Shown here one piece after another: positions 44,441 to 53,752 of a stretch of 64,000 nt of DNA. The DNA is from Erwinia pyri (GTDB lineage Bacteria; Pseudomonadota; Gammaproteobacteria; Enterobacterales; Enterobacteriaceae), in assembly GCF_030758455.1 (NCBI RefSeq), contig NZ_CP132353.1, forward strand, positions 1,674,001-1,738,000, written 5' to 3'. A program made the translations under genes and the position numbers. The notes below the pieces were generated by a model. The model was given only the letters and a program-made list of their open reading frames with translations, made no database searches and was not told the DNA's origin. Each line of letters begins with the position of its first letter. Within the stretch, counting starts at the first letter, position 1.

Positions 44441-44686
44441 ATGAACAATGAAGTGCCGATTAAATTTTATGACATCGTGGATGAGTATTCGACAGAATGT
44501 GCCAGACCGGTAAATGAATCAGAACGTGACCCTCTGGCGCGCTATTTCCAGCTGCTGTTCACCCGCTTAGAGAACAACGAAGAAATCAGTGAGAATGCGC
44601 AAAAAGAGATGGCCACTGAAGCCGGTATCGACGAGCAACGTATCGATGAGATAGCGACCTTTCTGAATCAATGGGGCAACGAGTAG
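44441..44686 (+). CDS. ymjA: DUF2543-family small protein (YmjA-like)
   Basis: 81 aa. Recognised from the pattern [16 protein letters not shown] ... [19 protein letters not shown] ... [15 protein letters not shown], which matches E. coli YmjA (81 aa, DUF2543) as I recall it. Soluble, acidic and helical. Function unknown. Own promoter region, no partner gene. Confidence 0.75.
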   Translation: MNNEVPIKFYDIVDEYSTECARPVNESERDPLARYFQLLFTRLENNEEISENAQKEMATEAGIDEQRIDEIATFLNQWGNE

Positions 44687-44825
44687 CGCCCGGTACAGCA
44701 GGTTTGAAAAAGGCGGACTTAGTCTGTTTTTCTCTCACTTAAACCAAAGGCGTAGTCTGCGCGGGCATTGTGCTTTACACTGCGCGCTGAAAAAACTGAG
44801 CAGATAAACGATTAAGCAGGCGGTA

Positions 44826-45308
44826 ATGGCGATGAACGGAACAATCACAACCTGGTTTGAAGACAAAGGTTTTGGATTTATCAAAGATGAAAACGGGGAT
44901 AACCGTTATTTTCATGTGATTAAGGTCGCCAACCCTGAGCTGATCAAGAAAAATGCGGCGGTGACGTTCGAACCCACGACCAATAATAAGGGATTGTCGG
45001 CCTATGCTGTGAAGGTCGCGCCGGAAAGCAAATATATCTATATTGCAGGTGAGCGTCTTAAGCTCACCTCGATCAAGTCTTACCTGGTATACAGTGAAGA
45101 AGTCCCAGCCGAGACGCGCATTGATAAAGAGAATACGGTGCTCTCTGTAGGGAGCCTGATGAACAGCATCAAGCCAAAATCCGCCGCTGAGGCGGGTGAA
45201 ACGCGCTCACTGAAAAAACTGGCTATCACTACCTTCCAGGGCACGACCTTAATCTTCTCGGAAGAAGAGATCGACGTGGATGCCACGGTGAAACTGCTTA
45301 AAGTCTGA
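44826..45308 (+). CDS. cold-shock-domain protein with C-terminal extension
   Basis: 160 aa. The first 65 residues are a CspA-type fold: NGTITTWFEDKGFGFIKDEN with the RNP1 motif KGFGFI, and RYFHVIKV in the RNP2 position. The remaining 95 residues are an extension not found in CspA, with an EVPAETRIDKENTV segment. Alternative start at 44832 (MNGT) is equally plausible. Probably an RNA-binding protein; the role of the extension is unknown. Confidence 0.82.
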   Translation: MAMNGTITTWFEDKGFGFIKDENGDNRYFHVIKVANPELIKKNAAVTFEPTTNNKGLSAYAVKVAPESKYIYIAGERLKLTSIKSYLVYSEEVPAETRIDKENTVLSVGSLMNSIKPKSAAEAGETRSLKKLAITTFQGTTLIFSEEEIDVDATVKLLKV

Positions 45309-45311
45309 CAG

Positions 45312-45455
45312 TCAGCTTAAGGGATTAAGCGAACGATTCATCGCTACAATCTCTGCATGAGCAGGATTTTCGCCCAGTTTAGCAAACAGCTCGGGCAGAC
45401 GATCCTGTTTCGCTGCCGCTTCGCCTCTGACGGCGGCAGCGAGGCCTCCTTTCAT
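45312..45455 (-). CDS. possible 47-aa small protein
   Basis: Open frame MKGGLAAAVRGEAAAKQDRL then PELFAKLGENPAHAEIVAMN and a short tail, ending at 45312. GGAGG lies almost against the ATG, so spacing is poor. The composition looks like real helical protein rather than noise, and the frame stays open 24 more codons upstream, so it could also be the tail of a decayed gene. No family recognised. Confidence 0.4.
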   Translation of the reverse strand: MKGGLAAAVRGEAAAKQDRLPELFAKLGENPAHAEIVAMNRSLNPLS

Positions 45456-45555
45456 CTCCTCCGCACTATAATCGCAGCAGTAGGCGGACGTCGAAGGCTG
45501 TCGCCGCCGTGACTCTTCCAGGTAGCACTAAAACCTCTTGAGTCCATCCGGAGTT

Positions 45556-45579
45556 GTGACTAAATTACATTTTAGTTAC
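45556..45579. promoter_or_regulatory. TetR-type operator 1 of the RND pump locus
   Basis: 24-bp imperfect inverted repeat, GTGACTA at the left and TTAGTTAC at the right, 37 bp upstream of the tetR start. It shares arms, spacing and the central ACATT with the site at 46250-46273. Confidence 0.6.
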
Positions 45580-45616
45580 TCGTTTTAATCAGGGTACGTT
45601 GAGCTAAGCTGGAAAA

Positions 45617-46231
45617 ATGACTAAACACACTACTGTTAATCCCTCGCGTGGCCCCTCGGACCACAACATCCGCGATCGGGTCGTGGAAGCCGCAACAGAG
45701 CATTTCGGCCATTTTGGCTATGAGAAAACCACCGTTTCTGACCTTGCGAAAGCGATAGGTTTTTCAAAGGCCTACATCTATAAATTTTTCGATTCTAAGC
45801 AGGCAATTGGCGAGGTGATCTGCAGCAACCGGCTGGCGATGATCATGGCGATTGTCAATTCGGCCATCGCCGATGCGCCGACCGCCACGGAAAAAATGAG
45901 ACGTTTACTCAAAGCACTTACTGAAGCCGGTAGCGATCTCTTTTTTCACGATCGCAAGCTTTATGACATTGCAGCGGTTGCAGCACGTGATAAGTGGTCT
46001 TCGACAGAGAAGTATGAAGAGCGAATGCGAAAGCTTATTGAACAGATCATCCTTGAAGGGCGCAAAACGGGAGAATTTGAGCGTAAAACGCCGCTGGATG
46101 AAGCGACACATGCGATATATCTGGTTATGCGGCCTTATATCAGTCCGGTTCAGCTGCAATATAATTTGGAGACGGCTTCGTCAGCCGCAGCGCTGTTGTC
46201 ATCGCTGATCCTGAGAAGCTTGTCACCCTGA
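45617..46231 (+). CDS. TetR-family regulator of the RND pump
   Basis: 204 aa. DNA-binding domain FGHFGYEKTTVSDLAKAIGF followed by SKAYIYKFFDSKQAIGEVIC. The ligand-binding half contains FHDRKLYDIAAVAARDKW and MRPYISPVQLQYN. Same strand as the pump genes and 88 bp before the adaptor. Paired 24-bp sites before this gene and before the adaptor suggest it controls both. Confidence 0.92.
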   Translation: MTKHTTVNPSRGPSDHNIRDRVVEAATEHFGHFGYEKTTVSDLAKAIGFSKAYIYKFFDSKQAIGEVICSNRLAMIMAIVNSAIADAPTATEKMRRLLKALTEAGSDLFFHDRKLYDIAAVAARDKWSSTEKYEERMRKLIEQIILEGRKTGEFERKTPLDEATHAIYLVMRPYISPVQLQYNLETASSAAALLSSLILRSLSP

Positions 46232-46249
46232 GTGTGCTTTCCTGAGTTT

Positions 46250-46273
46250 GTGACTATTGACATTATTGGTCAC
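46250..46273. promoter_or_regulatory. TetR-type operator 2 of the RND pump locus
   Basis: 24-bp inverted repeat with GTGAC and GTCAC ends (GTGACTATTG ... ATTGGTCAC) in the 88-bp gap before the adaptor gene. Matches operator 1 in spacing and core. Confidence 0.65.
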
Positions 46274-46319
46274 TAGTTTGAGAATGCGGTTTCCGTCCTG
46301 TTAATCATTAAGGGAACCC

Positions 46320-47420
46320 ATGCTCAGGCTCACCCCTGCCACCTTTGCTGTTTGCCTGCTGCCGCTTGCCCTCGTAGCCTGCGGCGATCCTTCTGCTACC
46401 AACGATCCTCGTAATCTGCCTCCCCTGGTCAGAGCTGCCACCGTGACAGATGCGGTTGGTGTCTCGCGCGCCTTTACCGGCGTTGTTGTCGCCCGCATTC
46501 AAAGCGACCTGGGTTTCAGAGTGCAGGGAAAAATCCTCGAGCGTCTGGTGGATACCGGTCAGGTTGTTAAACGTGATCAGCCTTTGATGCGTCTTGATCC
46601 CGTTGATCTACGCCTTCAGGCGCAGGCTCAGCAGCAGGCGGTTGCGGCTGCGCGAGCGCGCGCCAGGCAAACGGCTGATGATGAAGCACGCTATCGCGGT
46701 CTGGTCACTTCAGGCGCGGTCTCTGCATCGGCCTACGATCGGATAAAGGTGGCGGCAGAGACGGCCAGAGCGGAACTCAGCGCGGCTCAGGCCCAGGCAA
46801 ACGTGGCGCAAAACGCGACGGGCTATGCCGTGCTGCTGGCCGATGCCGACGGCGTGGTAATGGAGACGCTGGCAGAGCCTGGTCAGGTTGTGACTGCAGG
46901 CCAGCCGGTGGTCAGGCTGGCCAGAGCCGGGCAGCGCGAGGCTATCGTGCAGCTGCCTGAAACACTTCGTCCTGCCGTGGGAAGCGAGGCTCAGGCAAGG
47001 CTTTACGGTACCGGTCAACAGTATGTTGCTGCGAAACTGCGCCTTCTCTCCGATGCGGCCGATCCGGTGACGCGTACCTTCGAAGCAAGATATGTGCTTG
47101 AGGGGGCGCTGGCAGGTGCGCCGCTCGGCTCCACCGTGACGCTGCATATTGCAGAGGATAAAACCCCTCGCCAGATGCTGCAGGTGCCGTTAGCTGCTCT
47201 TTACGATCCGGGCAAAGGGCCAGGCGTCTGGGGCATTTCAGGAAAGCCCGCCAGAGTCTCATGGCGGCCCGTTCAGGTACTGGGATTAGGTGACGATGCG
47301 GCAAGCGTGACCGGCAGTCTCCGGCCGGGAGAGCAGGTAGTGGCGCTGGGCGCGCATCTGCTGCATGACGGCGAAGCCGTTCGCATCGCGGAACAGAGCA
47401 GTGCCAGGATCCAGCCATGA
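46320..47420 (+). CDS. RND efflux periplasmic adaptor (membrane fusion lipoprotein)
   Basis: 366 aa. Lipoprotein signal with lipobox LALVACGD (lipidated Cys near residue 21). Then the adaptor order: LGFRVQGKILERLVDTGQVV (lipoyl half), a helical hairpin rich in Ala/Gln/Arg, GYAVLLADADGVVMETLAEP (second lipoyl half) and a beta-barrel domain. It overlaps the pump gene by 4 bp (ATGA). It bridges the inner-membrane pump to a TolC-type channel, which is not encoded here. Confidence 0.93.
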   Translation: MLRLTPATFAVCLLPLALVACGDPSATNDPRNLPPLVRAATVTDAVGVSRAFTGVVVARIQSDLGFRVQGKILERLVDTGQVVKRDQPLMRLDPVDLRLQAQAQQQAVAAARARARQTADDEARYRGLVTSGAVSASAYDRIKVAAETARAELSAAQAQANVAQNATGYAVLLADADGVVMETLAEPGQVVTAGQPVVRLARAGQREAIVQLPETLRPAVGSEAQARLYGTGQQYVAAKLRLLSDAADPVTRTFEARYVLEGALAGAPLGSTVTLHIAEDKTPRQMLQVPLAALYDPGKGPGVWGISGKPARVSWRPVQVLGLGDDAASVTGSLRPGEQVVALGAHLLHDGEAVRIAEQSSARIQP

Positions 47421-50400
47421 GCAGCGGGCGCTTCAATCTTTCAGCACTTGCTGTCCGCGAGCGCTCCATCACCCTGTTCCTTATCATCCTGATTACTGTC
47501 GCCGGTATTCTCGCGTTCTTTGGATTGGGGCGGGCGGAAGATCCGCCGTTTACCGTTAAACAGATGACGATTATTTCTGCCTGGCCAGGCGCCACGGCGC
47601 AGGAAATGCAGGACCAGGTTGCCGAACCGCTTGAAAAGCGGCTGCAGGAGCTGAAGTGGTACGACCGCAGCGAAACCTATACCCGTCCCGGTCTGGCGTT
47701 CACCATGCTGTCGCTGCAGGACAGCACGCCCCCTTCACAGGTGCAGGAGGAATTCTATCAGGCGCGTAAGAAGCTTGGCGACGAGGCCAGAAACCTGCCG
47801 GCAGGCGTCATTGGCCCGATGATTAATGATGAATTCTCCGACGTCACCTTTGCGCTCTTAGCGATTAAGGCGAAAGGAGAGCCACAGCGCCTGCTGGCCC
47901 GCGATGCGGAATCGCTGCGCCAGCAGCTTCTCCACGTGCCCGGTGTGAAAAAGGTCAACATCATTGGCGAGCAGAGCGAGCGCATCTTTGTCTCGTTTTC
48001 CCATGACAGGCTGGCCACGCTCGGTATCTCTCCCCAGGATATTTTCTCCGCGCTCAACGCTCAGAACGTCCTGACGCCCGCCGGTTCGATTGACACCAGC
48101 GGACCGCAGGTCTTTATCCGCCTGGATGGGGCTTTCGACAAACTGGAGAAGATCCGCGAAACGCCGGTTGTGGTTCAGGGCCGGACGCTGCAGCTTTCGG
48201 ACGTGGCAACCGTTGAACGCGGCTATGAGGATCCGGCGACATTTATGGTGCGTAACCAGGGGGAACCGGCCCTGCTGCTGGGCATCGTCATGCGGGAGGG
48301 GTGGAACGGACTGGACCTGGGTAAGGCGCTGGATGCGGAAACGGCCAGAATTAATGAGGGCATGCCGCTCGGGATGTCGCTGACCAAAGTGACCGATCAG
48401 TCCGTCAACATCAGCTCAGCCGTTGACGAATTCATGATCAAATTCTTTGTCGCTCTGCTGGTAGTGATGGTGGTCTGCTTCGTCAGTATGGGCTGGCGAG
48501 TAGGCGTGGTGGTCGCCGCTGCCGTGCCGCTGACGCTGGCTGTTGTCTTTATGGTGATGGCGGCTTCCGGTAAAAACTTCGACCGTATCACGCTGGGTTC
48601 TCTGATTCTGGCGCTGGGTTTGCTGGTGGATGACGCCATCATCGCCATCGAAATGATGGTGGTAAAGATGGAGGAGGGGTATGACCGCATCAAAGCCTCC
48701 GCCTATGCCTGGAGCCACACGGCCGCGCCGATGCTGGCGGGTACGCTGGTGACCGCCGTCGGCTTTATGCCCAACGGATTCGCACACTCTACCGCCGGTG
48801 AATATACCAGCAACATGTTCTGGATTGTGGGCATCGCCCTGATCGCTTCGTGGATAGTGGCGGTAGTGTTTACGCCTTATCTGGGGGTGAAAATGCTGCC
48901 GGAAATCAAAACGGTGGCGGGAGGGCATGCAGCTATCTATAACACCCGCCATTATAACCGCTTTCGCCGGCTACTGACCCGCGTCATCGCGCGGAAATGG
49001 CTGGTAGCCGGCACTGTTATTGCCCTCTTTACTGTGGCTGTATTGGGCATGGGGCTGGTCAAAAAACAATTTTTCCCGACCTCTGACCGCCCGGAGGTAC
49101 TGGTAGAAGTGCAGTTGCCGTATGGCACTTCCATTGAGCAGACCAGCGCCACCACGGCGAAAATCGAAGCGTGGCTGGAAAAGCAGAAAGAGGCAAAAAT
49201 CATTACCTCCTACATCGGGCAGGGTTCACCGCGCTTTTATCTGGCCATGGCGCCGGAACTGCCCGATCCCTCGTTTGCAAAAATAGTGGTGCTGACGGAG
49301 AGCCAGCAAGATCGTGAGGCGCTCAAATTCCGGCTGCGTGAAGCGGCGGCTGACGGGCTGGCACCGGAGGCGCGGGTGCGGGTGACGCAGCTGGTATTTG
49401 GCCCTTATTCCCCTTACCCGGTGGCGTACCGCGTCATGGGGCCGGACCCGGCCACGCTGCGCGTTATCGCACACCAGGTGGAAGCGGTGATGCAAGCCAG
49501 CCCGATGATGAGAACCGTTAACACCGACTGGGGGCCGCGGGTGCCAACGCTGCATTTCACGCTCAACCAGAGCCGCTTACAGGCGGTGGGCCTGACATCA
49601 AATGCTGTCGCGCAGCAGCTTCAGTTTCTGCTTTCTGGGGTTCCGGTTACGTCAGTACGTGAGGACATTCGCTCAGTGCAGGTTATGGCCCGTGCGGCCG
49701 GAGATATCCGGCTCGATCCGGCAAAAATAGCGGGCTTTACCCTGGTGGGCTCTGCGGGCCAGCGCATTCCGCTCTTACAGATAGGGGAGGTTGAGGTGCG
49801 TATGGAAGATCCCGTTCTGCGTCGTCGCGATCGTACCCCGACCATTACAGTGCGGGGGGATATTGCAGAGCACCTGCAACCGCCGGATGTCTCTACGGCG
49901 ATGCTGAAAGCGTTACAGCCTGTTGTCGATAAGCTTCCCGCCGGATACCGCATCGAGCAGGCAGGTTCCATTGAGGAGTCAGGTAAAGCGACTAAAGCGA
50001 TGGCGCCGCTGTTCCCGATCATGATCGCCCTGACGCTGTTGATCATCATCCTGCAGGTACGGTCGATGTCGGCGATGGTGATGGTCTTCCTTACCGCGCC
50101 GCTGGGCCTGATTGGGGTGGTGCCGATGCTGCTGCTCTTCAGCCAGCCGTTTGGCATTAATGCGCTGGTGGGGCTGATCGCGCTGTCGGGGATCCTGATG
50201 CGTAACACCCTGATCCTGACAGGGCAGATCCATCACAACCAGCAGGAGGGTCTTGCGCCATTTGATGCGGTGGTAGAGGCAACTGTTCAGCGCGCCAGGC
50301 CGGTATTACTGACGGCGATGGCCGCCATTCTGGCATTTATCCCGCTGACGCACTCGGTTTTCTGGGGAACGCTGGCCTATACCCTGATTGGCGGCACCTT

Positions 50401-50506
50401 TGGCGGCACCATCATCACGCTGGTGTTCCTGCCGGCGATGTATGCCATCTGGTTCAAAATCCGTCCTGCTGAGCAGAAGAGTTCAGAAGAGAAGGCTCCG
50501 GTATGA
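47417..50506 (+). CDS. RND-family efflux pump, inner-membrane subunit
   Basis: 1029 aa, normal for the AcrB superfamily. TM1 reads ITLFLIILITVAGILAFFGL. The periplasmic loop contains the GATAQEMQDQVAEPLEKRLQ porter motif. The TM4 proton-relay aspartates are in LALGLLVDDAIIAIEMMV. The second half repeats the fold (MIALTLLIIILQVRSMSAMV to the VFLPAMYAIWF end). Drug profile cannot be read from sequence. Translationally coupled to the adaptor; controlled by the TetR upstream. Confidence 0.95.
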   Translation: MSSGRFNLSALAVRERSITLFLIILITVAGILAFFGLGRAEDPPFTVKQMTIISAWPGATAQEMQDQVAEPLEKRLQELKWYDRSETYTRPGLAFTMLSLQDSTPPSQVQEEFYQARKKLGDEARNLPAGVIGPMINDEFSDVTFALLAIKAKGEPQRLLARDAESLRQQLLHVPGVKKVNIIGEQSERIFVSFSHDRLATLGISPQDIFSALNAQNVLTPAGSIDTSGPQVFIRLDGAFDKLEKIRETPVVVQGRTLQLSDVATVERGYEDPATFMVRNQGEPALLLGIVMREGWNGLDLGKALDAETARINEGMPLGMSLTKVTDQSVNISSAVDEFMIKFFVALLVVMVVCFVSMGWRVGVVVAAAVPLTLAVVFMVMAASGKNFDRITLGSLILALGLLVDDAIIAIEMMVVKMEEGYDRIKASAYAWSHTAAPMLAGTLVTAVGFMPNGFAHSTAGEYTSNMFWIVGIALIASWIVAVVFTPYLGVKMLPEIKTVAGGHAAIYNTRHYNRFRRLLTRVIARKWLVAGTVIALFTVAVLGMGLVKKQFFPTSDRPEVLVEVQLPYGTSIEQTSATTAKIEAWLEKQKEAKIITSYIGQGSPRFYLAMAPELPDPSFAKIVVLTESQQDREALKFRLREAAADGLAPEARVRVTQLVFGPYSPYPVAYRVMGPDPATLRVIAHQVEAVMQASPMMRTVNTDWGPRVPTLHFTLNQSRLQAVGLTSNAVAQQLQFLLSGVPVTSVREDIRSVQVMARAAGDIRLDPAKIAGFTLVGSAGQRIPLLQIGEVEVRMEDPVLRRRDRTPTITVRGDIAEHLQPPDVSTAMLKALQPVVDKLPAGYRIEQAGSIEESGKATKAMAPLFPIMIALTLLIIILQVRSMSAMVMVFLTAPLGLIGVVPMLLLFSQPFGINALVGLIALSGILMRNTLILTGQIHHNQQEGLAPFDAVVEATVQRARPVLLTAMAAILAFIPLTHSVFWGTLAYTLIGGTFGGTIITLVFLPAMYAIWFKIRPAEQKSSEEKAPV

Positions 50507-50585
50507 CGGTCACTTAAGCGGGTGAATTCCCGTGCAACGATTTTATTCTCCTTAAGATAGCGAATTGAATGAAGAGGTTTTAACC

Positions 50586-51866
50586 ATGGTTCCTGAAAGT
50601 CACAAACGAATAGTTGTCACCGGCTGCGGTGTTATCACTCCGCTGGGATGTGGTACAGAGAAGGTCTGGCGCAGGCTTCTGGAAGGACAATCCGGCATAA
50701 GACGCCTTCCTCCTGAAATCAGTGAAGGAACCGGTGTTATCATTGCAGGGCAGGTTCCTGAGCTTTCAGAAGACCCTGAGGCAGGCTATGAACCGGAGCG
50801 ATGCATACCGCCCAAAGAACGCAAAAAAATGGACCGTTTCATAGAATTCGCCCTCGTTGCAGCTCAGGAAGCACTGACGCAGGCAGGCTGGCAGCCCGCG
50901 AATGAACAAGAGCGAGAACGGACGGCAACCATTATCGCCTCAGGAGTGGGAGGATTTGGTGCGATCGCTGACGCTGTGCGAACCACCGATACAAGAGGCC
51001 CTCGGCGGTTGTCACCTTTCACCGCGCCCTCATTTCTCGCCAATATGGCAGCAGGCCATGTCTCTATCCGATATGGTTTCAAAGGACCGATCGGCGCACC
51101 GGTCACTGCATGTGCCGCAAGTGTGCAGGCGATTGGGGACGCGTCCCGGCTGATCAGAAGCGGCGAAGCGGATATTGCCATTTGTGGCGGTACAGAAGCG
51201 GCCATTGATCGCGTCACGCTGGGGTGCTTTGCCGCAGCACGCGCGCTCTCCACCGGTTTTGCAGAGAAGCCAGAGGAAGCCTCAAGGCCTTTCGATCGCG
51301 ATCGGGATGGGTTTGTTATGGCAGAGGGGGCCGGATTATTAGTGATTGAATCTCTTGAGCATGCGCTGGCACGCGGCGCAACCCCGCTGGCTGAACTGGT
51401 GGGCTATGGCACCAGCGCCGATGCATGGCATCTCACCGCCGGGCCAGAGGATGGTAGCGGTGCCCGCAGGGCTATGGAGCTGGCTTTGGCTCAGGCAGGG
51501 GTAAAGGCTGATGAAGTACAGCATATCAATGCCCATGCCACCTCGACCCCGGTGGGCGACAAAGGGGAACTGGCGGCGATCCGCTCTCTGTTCGGCAGTG
51601 ATTCAGGCGTGGCTGTCACTTCAACCAAGTCAGCTACCGGTCATCTGCTGGGGGCGGCGGGTGGCGTGGAGGCCATATTTACCCTACTTGCCCTGCGTGA
51701 TCAAATCATCCCGCCCACGCTGAATCTGCATAACCCGGATGAAGCGGGGCAGGGGCTAGATTTTGTGGCGTTAAAGGCCCGTTCTGCTGCTATCACGCAT
51801 GCCTTATCAAACGGCTTCGGTTTTGGCGGCGTTAATGCCAGCGTTCTGTTTCGTCGCTGGGAGTAA
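50586..51866 (+). CDS. stand-alone beta-ketoacyl-ACP synthase II (FabF-like)
   Basis: 426 aa from the ATG at 50586 (GAGG eight bases before); seven more codons are open upstream. Condensing-enzyme triad present: Cys176 in PVTACAASVQ, His317 in INAHATSTP and His353 in KSATGHLLGAAGG. It elongates acyl-ACP with malonyl-ACP. It is not in the acpP-fabF context and differs from E. coli FabF at many sites (CAAS for CTSG), so a paralogue. It begins 79 bp after the RND pump gene in the same direction, perhaps cotranscribed. Confidence 0.88.
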   Translation: MVPESHKRIVVTGCGVITPLGCGTEKVWRRLLEGQSGIRRLPPEISEGTGVIIAGQVPELSEDPEAGYEPERCIPPKERKKMDRFIEFALVAAQEALTQAGWQPANEQERERTATIIASGVGGFGAIADAVRTTDTRGPRRLSPFTAPSFLANMAAGHVSIRYGFKGPIGAPVTACAASVQAIGDASRLIRSGEADIAICGGTEAAIDRVTLGCFAAARALSTGFAEKPEEASRPFDRDRDGFVMAEGAGLLVIESLEHALARGATPLAELVGYGTSADAWHLTAGPEDGSGARRAMELALAQAGVKADEVQHINAHATSTPVGDKGELAAIRSLFGSDSGVAVTSTKSATGHLLGAAGGVEAIFTLLALRDQIIPPTLNLHNPDEAGQGLDFVALKARSAAITHALSNGFGFGGVNASVLFRRWE

Positions 51867-52291
51867 CCTGCTGAAAAGATGTCATCGGCTATCTTGTTTT
51901 AAAACGACAGTGGCTGAATCTGCGCTCAGCGGTTAACGCATCCTTAATTCTTTTATGCAGTAAAGAAATCATACTGATGATGATTAAAGTAGGATTCTTT
52001 GCTGCATAACTTCATTAATAAACCCACCCCTTCTGTTTTCATTATTTGCAGGCGTAAAGATCTGCCTGTAGTCCTGCCTGCAAAGCTGAAACGATAAAGC
52101 AAAGCGTGTCCTGCGCCTCATTTATAAAGCAATTTCGCAAGTTAATTTCATTATTATGTGAGGATAGTTACATTTTATCAGCGTTTTAAGCGCAATTTCC
52201 CGTCAGTTGAAGCACATCACATTTCTTTAACTTTCTTGGCAGTATATTTTTCAGGCAAAACAAAAATCGATTCAGCTAAAAGGGATAAGAG
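51867..52291. other. 425-bp intergenic region with inverted repeat and CRP-like site
   Basis: No gene found. 51956-52006 holds an inverted repeat (TGCAGTAAAGAAATC facing GATTCTTTGCTGCA), which may be a terminator-like structure or operator. At 52206-52221 GTTGA-AGCACA-TCACA followed by TTT resembles a CRP site for the downstream gene, with an AT-rich -10-like TATATT near 52246. Both assignments are tentative. Confidence 0.4.
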
Positions 52292-53500
52292 ATGAAAACT
52301 AAACTGGTTTTAACGATGCTTGCGGTCATGATTTCAGGTCAGGCTGCGGCTAAAACCTGGGTGCTGACCAGTGCTGAAGCTGGCACAGAGAAGGGAAACT
52401 GGAAGATTTCAAGCGAGGAGCTGAAAGTAAAAGATAAGACCTTCAGCATCGAGCAGAAAGTATTGCATGGCGGTAAACAGGAAGGCAGTAAAATCATTGT
52501 TATCAGCAGTAAAGATGGGCTGACCATTACGCTAAGCCCGACCCGGGGCATGAATCTGCTCAAGGTAGAAGGTTTTGGCTCGAGAATGGGCTGGGATTCG
52601 CCTGTTAAAGAGGTGGTTAACCCGGCATTTATCAACCTGGAAAGTCGCAACGGGGTTGGCTGGCTGGAAGGTTTCAATGAAATGATGGTCCGCTGCGGCT
52701 ACGAGTGGACAGGGCATCCGGTTACTGCAGATGGTCAAATTTATACGCTGCATGGCAAAGCGGGGAATACGCCTGTTTCCCAGACCGAGGTTGAGGTGTC
52801 AGATACGGCACCCTATGAAATCAAAATCCGCGGGCTGATAAAAGAGAGCACCTTTAAGAAAGCGGATTTGCAGACCATGACCGAACTGCGTTATGTGCCT
52901 GGCAGTAACAGTTTCAGCCTGCATGATGTTTTAACCAACCATGCTGATTATCCACACGATTACCAGATTATCTATCACAGTAATTTCAGCTCGCCGATTC
53001 TGGAGGAGGGGGCGCGCTTCCTGGCACCGATGGCCAGCATCAGCCCGTTCAACGATTATGCTAAGGCCGGACTGAAAACATGGCAAACCTTTGCCGGTCC
53101 GACCAAAGGGTTTGATGAAATGGTCTTTAACATCAAGCCGCTCTCCGATCAGAATCACCAGACGCTGGCGGCAGTAGTGAACAAGAAGGGTGACAAGGGA
53201 GCCTCCATCCAGTTTGATACCCGCCAACTGCCCGTGCTGACATTATGGAAAAATACCGATACAGTTAAACAGGGGTATGTGACCGGAATAGAACCTGGCA
53301 CCAGCTATGCCTATCCGGTAACCGTTGAGCGTGAGCAGAAACGCGTTAAGCAGCTGCAGCCGGGAGTCAGCACCCAGTTCGATCTGACCTATACCTTACT
53401 GCACAGCAGCGAGCAGGTTGCCGATACCGAGAAGAAGATCGCGGCTATTCAGGGCGATACCAAAATTGATGAAAACGCAGCGCCGATAGCTAAAGAGTAA
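52292..53500 (+). CDS. secreted DUF4432 / aldose-epimerase-like protein
   Basis: 402 aa. Signal peptide MKTKLVLTMLAVMISGQAAA cleaves before KTWVLTS. The body matches the DUF4432 aldose 1-epimerase-like beta-sandwich: LSPTRGMNLLKVEGFGSRMG then GWLEGFNEMMVRCGYEW, GHPVTADGQIYTLHGKAGNT and YQIIYHSNFSSPILEEGARF. Carbohydrate binding or isomerisation in the periplasm is inferred from fold. A possible CRP site upstream and a strong terminator downstream make it a single-gene unit. Confidence 0.82.
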   Translation: MKTKLVLTMLAVMISGQAAAKTWVLTSAEAGTEKGNWKISSEELKVKDKTFSIEQKVLHGGKQEGSKIIVISSKDGLTITLSPTRGMNLLKVEGFGSRMGWDSPVKEVVNPAFINLESRNGVGWLEGFNEMMVRCGYEWTGHPVTADGQIYTLHGKAGNTPVSQTEVEVSDTAPYEIKIRGLIKESTFKKADLQTMTELRYVPGSNSFSLHDVLTNHADYPHDYQIIYHSNFSSPILEEGARFLAPMASISPFNDYAKAGLKTWQTFAGPTKGFDEMVFNIKPLSDQNHQTLAAVVNKKGDKGASIQFDTRQLPVLTLWKNTDTVKQGYVTGIEPGTSYAYPVTVEREQKRVKQLQPGVSTQFDLTYTLLHSSEQVADTEKKIAAIQGDTKIDENAAPIAKE

Positions 53501-53524
53501 AGGCTACAGGAAGAGTGAAAAGCC

Positions 53525-53558
53525 AAAAGCCCGCTCGGGGAGACTTGAGCGGGCTTTT
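53525..53558 (+). terminator. hairpin terminator after the DUF4432 gene
   Basis: AAAAGCCCGCTC / GAGCGGGCTTTT with a 10-base loop, followed by T-rich sequence. Arms are nearly the same as those of the tRNA-Asn terminator at 54503. Confidence 0.85.
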
Positions 53559-53720
53559 CTCTGTTACGGAAGCTGCGCCGCATTTCGTTTATCTGATCCG
53601 TCATAATCCTTTGAACCGCAAAAACAGTTTTCTATTATCCCCTCTCTTTACGCTTCGTTATGTTAAAGGAATCAGCCACCATGAATATGACTAAAAATTG
53701 CGCACCGCCCGCTGTTGGTG

Positions 53721-53736
53721 TTATATTAAAATATAA
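53721..53736. promoter_or_regulatory. probable toxin-antitoxin operator
   Basis: TTATATTAAAATATAA, perfect 6-bp arms around a 4-bp centre, 16 bp upstream of the antitoxin ATG and covering a likely -10 element. Fits autoregulation by an AbrB-fold antitoxin. Confidence 0.5.
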
Positions 53737-53752
53737 TATTCGGAGGTGCTCT

